A stretch of DNA of 7,425 nucleotides from Pseudomonadota bacterium (GTDB taxonomy: Bacteria; Desulfobacterota; BSN033; WVXP01; G020346125). Every line of letters begins with the position of its first letter. The stretch's first letter is position 1. A program made the translations under genes and the position numbers. The stretch is taken from assembly GCA_030608745.1 (NCBI GenBank), contig JAUWDQ010000125.1, positions 1 to 7,425 of the forward strand, read 5' to 3'. Below, piece by piece: positions 1 to 5,754 of this stretch. The notes below the pieces were generated by a model that ran no database searches, was not told the DNA's origin, and worked only from the letters and a program-made list of their open reading frames with translations.

Positions 1-1188
1 AGCCTCATGAACCGCAGCATCGACATTCTGGAGGACCTGGCCAATGAAAGCGACAACCGTTTCCAACTTAACCGAAGGGGGTACGTCTTCGCCACCGCTG
101 ACCCAGCCCGTATTGAGGACTTCAAACGGGCCACGGAAGAAGCGGCCGAACTGGGTGCAGGCCCCGTTCGTTATCATAAGGGTCAACCAGACGATTCAAT
201 CTACGCCCCTGCTCCGACCCAGGGCTTCGAGAATAAGCCCACCGGCTCAGACCTGATCCTTGATCCCGTGATAATTAGGAAACATTTCCCGTACGTCTCT
301 GAACGCGCCGTAGCGCTGGTCCATGCCCGACGCTGCGGTTGGTTGAGCGCTCAACAGCTGGGCATGTACATGTTGGAGCAGGCGCGGGAATGTGGGGCTA
401 GACTCCTGCAAGCCCGGGTGGAAGGGGTGGAGGTGGCCGGGGACCGGATAGAGTCGGTTCGCCTGAGCGAGGAAAGTTCCCCTGGTACCATTTCAACTCG
501 GAATTTCATCAATGCGGCTGGCCCGTTCCTGAAGGATGTAGGGCAAATGGTCGGGATTGACTTGCCTGTGTTCTCCGAGCTTCATGCCAAGATCGCCTTC
601 AGAGACTCCCTGGGTGCGGTGCCCCGCGATACTCCAATGATCATATGGACCGACCCCACGTCCCTTCCCTGGTCGGAAGAAGAGCGTTCTGCGTTTGCTG
701 AATCCGAGGAAACGAAATGGCTCCTGGATGAATTTCCATCCGGCATCCATACCCGTCCTGAGGGAAGCTCCGACAGCGATATCCTGCTCGCTCTGTGGAG
801 TTACGACATCCCTCCGGTGGAACCCGTTTTTCCAATTACCTTTGACCCGCATTTACCCGAAATTATCATACGGGGGCTGGCCGTAGTGATTCCTGGGATG
901 AAGGCCTACTTCGGTCGAATCCCCAAGCCGGTGGTCGATGGGGGCTATTACACGAAGACTCGCGAGAACCGGCCCCTGATCGGGCCACTACCGATTGAGG
1001 GGGCGTATATAATCGGGGCCCTTTCAGGCTTTGGGATCATGGCTGCCTGTGCATCAGGTGAACTACTGACAGCCCATCTAACCGGCAGTGAGTTGCCCAA
1101 TTATGCACCAGCTTTCAGACTGGAGCGGTACGAAGATCCGGAATATCAGAAACTTTTGGAGAGCTGGACCGAAACAGGGCAGTTGTGA
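1..1188 (+). CDS. FAD-dependent oxidoreductase, DAO family (5'-partial)
   Basis: The reading frame is open at the left edge and ends at TGA 1186-1188, so this is the C-terminal ~395 residues of a longer protein. The Met at position 7 is almost certainly internal, because the N-terminal Rossmann motif (GxGxxG) that binds the ADP part of FAD is missing. Visible DAO-family marks, counted from that Met, are the 'NAAGP' motif near residue 169, which normally closes the FAD domain, and near residue 321 'NRPLIGP' followed by a Gly-rich 'GALSGFGIM' segment that contacts the flavin. Relatives are sarcosine/dimethylglycine dehydrogenase-like and FOXRED1-like enzymes that oxidise secondary or N-methylated amines in the cytoplasm. 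The C-terminus ending in 'TETGQL' looks natural rather than truncated. The substrate is not deducible. A second enzyme of the same family lies at 2959-4128, pointing to a multi-oxidoreductase catabolic cluster. Confidence 0.9.
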   Translation, partial: SLMNRSIDILEDLANESDNRFQLNRRGYVFATADPARIEDFKRATEEAAELGAGPVRYHKGQPDDSIYAPAPTQGFENKPTGSDLILDPVIIRKHFPYVSERAVALVHARRCGWLSAQQLGMYMLEQARECGARLLQARVEGVEVAGDRIESVRLSEESSPGTISTRNFINAAGPFLKDVGQMVGIDLPVFSELHAKIAFRDSLGAVPRDTPMIIWTDPTSLPWSEEERSAFAESEETKWLLDEFPSGIHTRPEGSSDSDILLALWSYDIPPVEPVFPITFDPHLPEIIIRGLAVVIPGMKAYFGRIPKPVVDGGYYTKTRENRPLIGPLPIEGAYIIGALSGFGIMAACASGELLTAHLTGSELPNYAPAFRLERYEDPEYQKLLESWTETGQL

Positions 1189-1279
1189 TAGGTTATAAAA
1201 TTACCGTACCTTCCATTAAAGGGGGAAGGAAACCCTCTCCACCAAAATCCCGCCAATCTCGTAGGGTCTCTCTAAGATC

Positions 1280-1525
1280 TCACTCTTTTATAATCACCTC
1301 TCCTCCACTAGCATTGACCACAACATGCTGTCCCGTTTTCAGCATCTGAAATGCTCCTTCATCCAGGGTGACAACGGGAATCTCCTTGCCATAAAAATGC
1401 CTACAGACAATAGGACCTGCCGCCAAGATGGGTTCTGTTCTCAGATTAATAATGGCGGCAGGAGCCTTATTCACCCTGGCCAACTCCAAAATGATAAGAC
1501 ATTCGGAAATCGTTGTCCAGAAGCC
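1280..1525 (-). pseudogene. Aconitase X swivel-domain (DUF126) C-terminal fragment
   Basis: The minus strand encodes 81 codons between an in-frame TAG (1526-1528) and the natural-looking stop TGA (1280-1282). The segment 'NKAPAAIINLRTEPI', then 'AAGPIV', 'GKEIPVV' and a final small beta domain ('LKTGQHVVVNASGGEVII'), matches the C-terminal half of the DUF126/aconitase-X swivel family. That family includes small subunits of phosphomevalonate dehydratase and cis-3-hydroxyproline dehydratase. The N-terminal half (normally about 60 more residues) is absent. The Gly/Ser loop that should read roughly GSSxGS appears as 'TTISEC', so the active-site Ser position is probably lost. No ATG lies in the fragment; only a TTG at 1489 could start it. 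The catalytic large subunit is not in the window. It faces away from the broken oxidase at 1748. I read it as a relic; the family call rests on motif recognition only. Confidence 0.65.
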
Positions 1526-1544
1526 CTAAATCATGGGTCCTTAA

Positions 1545-1750
1545 AATGAAGAGCATACATTTTTCTCGGAACCGATCCGTTTCTTCTGGGGGAGTAAGGA
1601 GGATTGTGATATTATTAAACATAGGGCAAAGGGTGATGGGGTAGGCATCATCGCTGATATCGCCATCACGGCTCGATCCTTTCTCTCCACAGATTTCTTG
1701 GAAATAAAGCCTAAGTATAACCCCTTCCCTTTCATGGAGAAAAGTCGATG
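1545..1750 (+). other. Unassigned open frame upstream of the broken oxidase, possible gene 3' end
   Basis: Plus frame 3 is open from just after a TAA (1542-1544) to TGA 1749-1751. The first bases of that stop overlap the ATG at 1748 as ATGA, an arrangement typical of translationally coupled genes. The second half ('KGDGVGIIADIAITAR', then 'FLEIKPKYNPFPF') has a protein-like composition. I do not recognise a family and see no convincing start. Overlapping minus-strand frames also exist, so coding direction is uncertain. It could be the tail of a deleted gene once co-transcribed with the oxidase, or chance. Confidence 0.25.
1736..1739 (+). promoter_or_regulatory. Ribosome binding site for the broken GlcD-like oxidase
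   Basis: GGAG sits 8 bases before the ATG at 1748. It supports 1748, not the in-frame ATG at 1870, as the original start of the FAD-linked oxidase. Confidence 0.6.
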
Positions 1751-2865
1751 AGCACGGGACAGGTCGACAAGGCCTTTGCAGAACTTCGGGAGATATTGGG
1801 TGATCGGGCAACAACCTCCTCCGTTCACACGATGGCCACAGCCGGGATTGAAGCCCGCGTTACCGTGAGATGAATGATCTTCCCGACATCGTCGTCATCC
1901 CCAACAACACCCAGGAGATGGTACGAATCACCAAGGTTGCCTATCGGCACGAAGTCCCCCTCGTCCCCTTTGCAGGAGGCACTGGGATGGGTGGAGGTGC
2001 AGTCGCCTGGAAAGGCGGGATTATGGTGGAGACCAAGGGGCTGAATCGCGTCCTTGAGATCGACGAGCAAAACATGACGGTAACCGTTCAGTCTGGAATC
2101 ACCATTGAGGTCTTAAATGCCGAGTTGGCCCGCCATAAACTATGGCTTTCTCACCAACCGGAATCGAAGCAAGCATGTACCATCGGAGCTTCGGTCGGAT
2201 GTGATAACGATTCGACCTTTGGGGTTCGCTACGGGAAAATCCGCGACTGCCTGTTGAACGCGGTTATTGTTACGGGGCGCGCCGAAGCTATAAGAGTAGG
2301 CCAACGCAAGGCTTCTTTTTCTTCCACGGGATATAAATTTCTCGATCTATTGGTCGCCTCCGAGGGAACCCTGGGTACCATTACCGAGGCCACGCTCCGC
2401 GTTGTCCCACTTCCCGAGGCACGGGAGGTAAGGGGATATCTATGCCGCTGCCTCAACGATACGGCCAGGGGACTGGAACGGCTTCTGGGAAGCGGTTTGG
2501 CCATCGAAAGTGGTCATGCCAACTGCCGAAATCGATTACATTTCTACACCCACTCATACCGGGAAAGATACGGCAGAGAGCCTCAACTTCCGGAATGGGC
2601 GGACGCCATTCTCTTCCTCTCCTTCGCCGGCGATAGGGATATCGTGGCCTTTAGTGTTGACAAGGCTACCCGAATCATGGTCGATGAATTCAACGCGGAA
2701 CGGGTTGGGGAACAGGAGTTGGTGGAGGGATGGTGGGATTCGAAGCATCGCCTGGAGTTCGTCCCCTTTAAACAGAAGTGGCCAGATAGTCAGCGGCAAA
2801 AGAAGTTCGGGGCTGCGGGGATGGCTGGGGAACTGGGGACCTTTGTGGACGTCCAAAGCCTGTGA
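1748..2865 (+). pseudogene. FAD-linked oxidase, GlcD/FAD_binding_4 type, frameshifted and with in-frame stops
   Basis: The family oxidises 2-hydroxy acids such as glycolate or lactate with FAD held in a PCMH-type domain. The original start is ATG 1748, whose first ~26 codons ('AELREILGDRATTSS') read like the family N-terminus in frame 2. Homology then moves to frame 1 at about 1820-1832, where 'HSRD', an in-frame TGA (1849-1851) and 'SPRYREMNDLPDIVVIP' follow in family order. Frame 1 continues uninterrupted from ATG 1870 for 331 codons. It carries the PP-loop-like 'PFAGGTGMGGGAV' (residues 33-45 from 1870) and 'ASEGTLGTITEATLR' (about residues 163-177), both FAD-binding signatures. It stops at TGA 2863-2865, but frame 1 still reads 'DLLDKALE', TAA (2887-2889), 'KGYDLENQ', suggesting further nonsense mutations. 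About 90 C-terminal residues usual for the family are missing. Assembly error could explain one lesion, hardly all of them. The 331-codon piece alone would lack the start of the FAD domain. Confidence 0.88.
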
Positions 2866-2944
2866 GATCTATTGGATAAGGCCCTTGAATAAAAGGGGTA
2901 TGACCTTGAAAATCAGGTCAAGCTAAGGATAAACTGAAGTCAAC

Positions 2945-2950
2945 AGAGGA
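2945..2950 (+). promoter_or_regulatory. Ribosome binding site selecting the ATG at 2959
   Basis: AGAGGA ends at base 2950, inside the upstream candidate ATG (2950), leaving that start no spacing. It lies 8 bases before the ATG at 2959. The later ATG is therefore the better start. Confidence 0.7.
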
Positions 2951-2958
2951 TGGATTCG

Positions 2959-4128
2959 ATGGAGAAGGCGGATGTGGTAATCATTGGGGGGGCGGTGATA
3001 GGTTCGAGCATCGCCTACAACCTCCTGAACGATGGATTTGATGGCGAGGTCCTTGTCCTGGAGAGAGACCCCACCTATGAACATTCCTCCACGGCTCTGA
3101 GCGTAGGGGGGATACGGCAACAATTTGGGACCAAAGTGAACCTTGATATTGCGCGGTATAGCGTACCTTTTTACGAGAAGTTCGATGAGCTCATGGAGGT
3201 TGAGGGGGAGAGGGCCCATGCGGATTTTCGTCAGCGAGGCTATCTCTTCCTGGGTAGGAAGGAGAAGTGGCCGGTCATGAAGAAGCACTACGAGTTTCAG
3301 CAATCTCAAGGTCTCGAAGTTCGCCTCCTCAAACCCCAGGAGATTCTGGAAATCATTCCCCATGTCAACCTTGAAGGCGTGGCAGGGGCTACTTTCGGCC
3401 CCAGGGATGGATACTTAGACCCCCATGGGGTCCTGAGCGGTTTTGTGAAAAAGGCAAGGTCCATGGGAACCAGATATATCACTGATGAAGCAGTAAATAT
3501 TCTGGCAAAGTCCAATAAGGTCGAGGGAGTCGAGACGAAGAAAGGGGAATGGATTCAGAGTCCCATCGTGGTAAATGCCGCGGGACCTTTTGCCCAAGAA
3601 GTAGGTATGATGGCAGGGGTCGATATCCCGGTGGATCCCATGAGGCGTATGGTATATGAATGCAAACCTCCCAAAGCGTTCGACTACGAAGTACCCCTGA
3701 CCATCAACACCACGGGCCTCTATTTCAGGACCGAAACAGGGGGAAAGATTCTCACGGGGAAATCCAAGGATGATGAACCGATCGGGGCCAACTTCACCTG
3801 GGAGAGGACCCTCTTTTACGACGAGATTTGGCCGGAGCTCGCCCACAGGATTCCCCTCTTGGATCGTTTGAGACTTCAGGGGGGATGGGCCGGCCTCTAT
3901 GCGGAGAACCGATTGGATCATAACGCCATCTTGGGGGAACACCCCGAGATGAAGGGGTTTTACATGGCCGTGGGTTTCAGCGGCCACGGCCTCATGCAAG
4001 CCCCGGCTGTGGGAAAGGCACTGTCGGAGGCGATCCGATTGGGAAGATATGAGACCATCGATGTGAGCTGCCTCGGCATCGATAGATTTGAGACGGGGCA
4101 GTTGGTGATAGAAGAGGCGGTGATTTAA
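2959..4128 (+). CDS. FAD-dependent oxidoreductase, DAO family (amine/imino-acid oxidase-like)
   Basis: A complete 389-residue flavoprotein of usual family length. An alternative ATG at 2950 is in frame but its ribosome site would be too close. The N-terminus is a dinucleotide-binding fold: 'ADVVIIGGAVIGSSIAYNLL' with the glycine loop GGAVIG (residues 10-15), then an acidic Glu near residue 35 at the end of the second strand ('VLVLERD') that binds the ADP ribose. The third loop position is Ala instead of Gly, which is common in this subfamily. 'VNAAGPFAQEVG' (about 205-216) and the C-terminal 'GGWAGLYAENRLDHNAILG' plus 'GFSGHGLMQAPAVGKALSE' (about 339-357) are the typical second FAD contact and flavin-side segments. 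Relatives are sarcosine oxidase beta-subunit-like, D-amino-acid/imino-acid dehydrogenases and FOXRED1. There is no signal peptide or membrane segment. It follows the broken oxidase by about 90 bases and precedes the aminotransferase by 44, so it probably forms an operon with the latter. The substrate is unknown. Confidence 0.94.
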   Translation: MEKADVVIIGGAVIGSSIAYNLLNDGFDGEVLVLERDPTYEHSSTALSVGGIRQQFGTKVNLDIARYSVPFYEKFDELMEVEGERAHADFRQRGYLFLGRKEKWPVMKKHYEFQQSQGLEVRLLKPQEILEIIPHVNLEGVAGATFGPRDGYLDPHGVLSGFVKKARSMGTRYITDEAVNILAKSNKVEGVETKKGEWIQSPIVVNAAGPFAQEVGMMAGVDIPVDPMRRMVYECKPPKAFDYEVPLTINTTGLYFRTETGGKILTGKSKDDEPIGANFTWERTLFYDEIWPELAHRIPLLDRLRLQGGWAGLYAENRLDHNAILGEHPEMKGFYMAVGFSGHGLMQAPAVGKALSEAIRLGRYETIDVSCLGIDRFETGQLVIEEAVI

Positions 4129-4160
4129 TCACGGAGATGACAACATAGCCTAATAATGGA

Positions 4161-4165
4161 AAGGG
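4161..4165 (+). promoter_or_regulatory. Ribosome binding site for the aminotransferase
   Basis: AAGGG lies 7 bases before ATG 4173 in a purine-rich stretch. It fits the chosen start and independent translation of this gene within the operon. Confidence 0.5.
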
Positions 4166-4172
4166 TGGGAAG

Positions 4173-5501
4173 ATGGAAGAGGTGTTAGAGAGATATCGAG
4201 GCCTGAGTCGCCAATCTGAGGCGCTCTTTAAAAGGGCGGAGAAGGTAATGCCCGGGGGCATTAGCCATTCCTATAGGTATTATTGGCCTTACCCCGTTTA
4301 TTCGGTCAGGGCAAAGGGATCGAAGTTTTGGGACTTGGATGGAAACGAGTACGTGGACCTGTGGATGGCCCACTATGCCCGCATCACGGGCCACGCCCCG
4401 GACTTTATTATCGATGGGCTGGCCCAAAAGCTATCAGAAGGCCTCCACGTGGGAATGGTAAATCAGTATGAAGTGGAATTCGCGGAAATGCTCTGCGATA
4501 TCATCCCGTGCGCTAAGAAGGTTCGATTCTGCTGTACCGGTACCGAGGCCACCATGTATGCCATCAGGCTGGCGAGGGGGTATACGGAACGAAAAGTGAT
4601 CCTCAAAATAGAGGGGGGTTGGCACGGTCCCAATTCCAATCTCATATATAAGATCAATACCCCCCTTGAGCATGGCGAAAGCCTCGGCCTGCTGCCGGAG
4701 ATGTCCAAATATACGAAGACCATCCCCTTCAATGATATTAAGGGGGCCATAGAAGCGATAAAGGAAGATGCCGGGGATTTGGCCGGGGTTATCATAGAGC
4801 CTGTTCCAGGAACCGGATTCATTCCGGCTGACGTCCACTACCTAGAGGCGCTGAGGGAAGAAACCCTGAGGGTGGGGGCATTATTGATCTTCGATGAGAT
4901 TATCACGGGTTTTAGGGTGTCCCTCGGGGGCGCTCAAGAGGAGTTCGGAATCGAGCCCGATTTGTGCACCCTTGGGAAGGTAGCCGGTGGAGGAATGCCC
5001 ATGGGGATTGTGGTAGGAAGAGGAGATATCATGGATATGTGCAATCACATGAAAAGACCTAACAAATGGGAACGCGTTAACATTGGGGGCGGGACCTTTT
5101 CGGGTACGCCCATAGCCATGACGGCTGGGCTTCTCCAGCTCCGGTACCTAAAAGAGAACGCCAATTGGATTTACTCGAAGCTGAAGGAGATGGGCGAGAG
5201 AGTGAGAAGGGGAGTGGAAGAGGCCTTTCGACAAAACGGAATCGACGCCCAGTGCAATGGATATGGCTCCCTCTATCAGGTCACCTTTCCCCTCCAAAAG
5301 GATGCGGAGATAAGAAGTCCGAGGGATATCCTTGAGCGAACTGATTCGCGAAAGAGAGATGTAGAATACAAACTGGGGATGATGAACGAGGGGATATTCG
5401 TGGTAAAGGGCGGGGGCGCCTTATCCACAGAACATTCAGAAGAGGATATCGAAAAGATCATCCGGGCAACTCAGAAGGTAGCAAAGGAGATGGGTTCATA
5501 G
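4173..5501 (+). CDS. Class-III PLP-dependent aminotransferase, glutamate-1-semialdehyde aminomutase-like
   Basis: A complete 442-residue fold-type I enzyme. 'RAEKVMPGGIS' (about 21-31) and 'DLDGNEYVDLW' (54-64) form the usual N-terminal region. 'CTGTEATM' (121-128) is the phosphate-binding loop in place of the common NSGTEA, and 'GGWHG' (148-152) stacks on the cofactor. 'DEIITGFR' (241-248) contains the Asp that contacts the pyridine nitrogen. 'TLGKVAGGGMP' (266-276) has Lys269 as the Schiff-base lysine. 'GGGTFSGTP' (305-313) completes the active site. All catalytic positions are present, so the enzyme should be functional in the cytoplasm, moving an amino group between an amine or amino acid and a keto acid, or acting as an aminomutase. 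It differs from true heme-pathway HemL in the N-terminal region ('SYRYYWPYPVYSV') and the loop residues. Its neighbours are oxidoreductases rather than tetrapyrrole genes, so a catabolic role is more likely. No gene symbol is justified. Confidence 0.94.
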   Translation: MEEVLERYRGLSRQSEALFKRAEKVMPGGISHSYRYYWPYPVYSVRAKGSKFWDLDGNEYVDLWMAHYARITGHAPDFIIDGLAQKLSEGLHVGMVNQYEVEFAEMLCDIIPCAKKVRFCCTGTEATMYAIRLARGYTERKVILKIEGGWHGPNSNLIYKINTPLEHGESLGLLPEMSKYTKTIPFNDIKGAIEAIKEDAGDLAGVIIEPVPGTGFIPADVHYLEALREETLRVGALLIFDEIITGFRVSLGGAQEEFGIEPDLCTLGKVAGGGMPMGIVVGRGDIMDMCNHMKRPNKWERVNIGGGTFSGTPIAMTAGLLQLRYLKENANWIYSKLKEMGERVRRGVEEAFRQNGIDAQCNGYGSLYQVTFPLQKDAEIRSPRDILERTDSRKRDVEYKLGMMNEGIFVVKGGGALSTEHSEEDIEKIIRATQKVAKEMGS

Positions 5502-5557
5502 TCCACTTGTAATATCAATATTGAATCTTTCTATGTACTATGAGAAATTTAGAATAA

Positions 5558-5734
5558 AAGAACAAAGTGATCTGCTTCTATCCCAGAGTAGGCAGGGGCT
5601 CTATTGTAATTTTCGATGTTTCTTCAAATGATGAACTTTATAAACTTATGACACAATGGTTAAACATTGTCCCCGTGAGTTTTGACATCTACCCTTTGAC
5701 AACCCCATTAGAGGCAGAGGAGCTTCTAAAATAA
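5558..5734 (+). pseudogene. Muconolactone delta-isomerase-like small protein, C-terminal remnant
   Basis: Plus frame 2, between TAA 5555-5557 and TAA 5732-5734, reads 'VICFYPRVGRGSIVIFDV', then 'SSNDELYKLM', 'NIVPVSFDIYPLTTP' and 'AEELLK'. This follows the C-terminal half of muconolactone-isomerase-like (ferredoxin-fold, roughly 90-100 residue) proteins: a beta strand with '(I/V)xDVxSxxEL', a helix, then a strand with 'DIxPL'. The N-terminal ~35-40 residues are missing. The frame upstream holds 'MRNLE' from ATG 5540 and then the TAA, with no family resemblance. A GTG at 5567 could in principle start a 55-residue product, but no ribosome site precedes it. Homologues are often found singly in catabolic or amine-related clusters with no defined activity, so the isomerase name is only a family label. 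Confidence 0.55.
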
Positions 5735-5738
5735 AAAT

Positions 5739-5744
5739 GAGGTG
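5739..5744 (+). promoter_or_regulatory. Ribosome binding site for the sensor kinase
   Basis: GAGGTG lies 10 bases before ATG 5755. The alternative ATG at 5809 is preceded only by the weaker GGGG, so 5755 is preferred, though not firmly. Confidence 0.45.
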
Positions 5745-5754
5745 ATGTCGTAGG

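Noticed and set aside
1170..1200. Shared ETGQL and similar DNA at the ends of the two DAO-family genes (near 1170-1185 and 4090-4105), suggesting a 1-base deletion in the first
   Set aside because: Ending in a '..GQL' tail looks natural for the first gene's subfamily, and reading on after an added base gives no family-like sequence.
1209..1229. CCTTCC/GGAAGG inverted repeat after the first gene as a terminator
   Set aside because: The stem is only 6 bp with a 9-base loop, and no T-tract follows on the plus strand.
1467..1828. Minus-strand open frames of 95-115 codons upstream of the swivel fragment
   Set aside because: Neither continues the swivel family N-terminus, and their sequences resemble no domain I know.
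1849..2889. In-frame TGA codons in the oxidase as possible selenocysteine recoding
   Set aside because: There is also a frameshift and an in-frame TAA, the family has no known selenocysteine at these sites, and I see no obvious SECIS-like hairpin right after TGA 1849. Gene decay is simpler.
3415..3999. 194-codon minus-strand open frame
   Set aside because: It lies wholly within the well-supported flavoenzyme gene and has no recognisable domain; it is a shadow frame.
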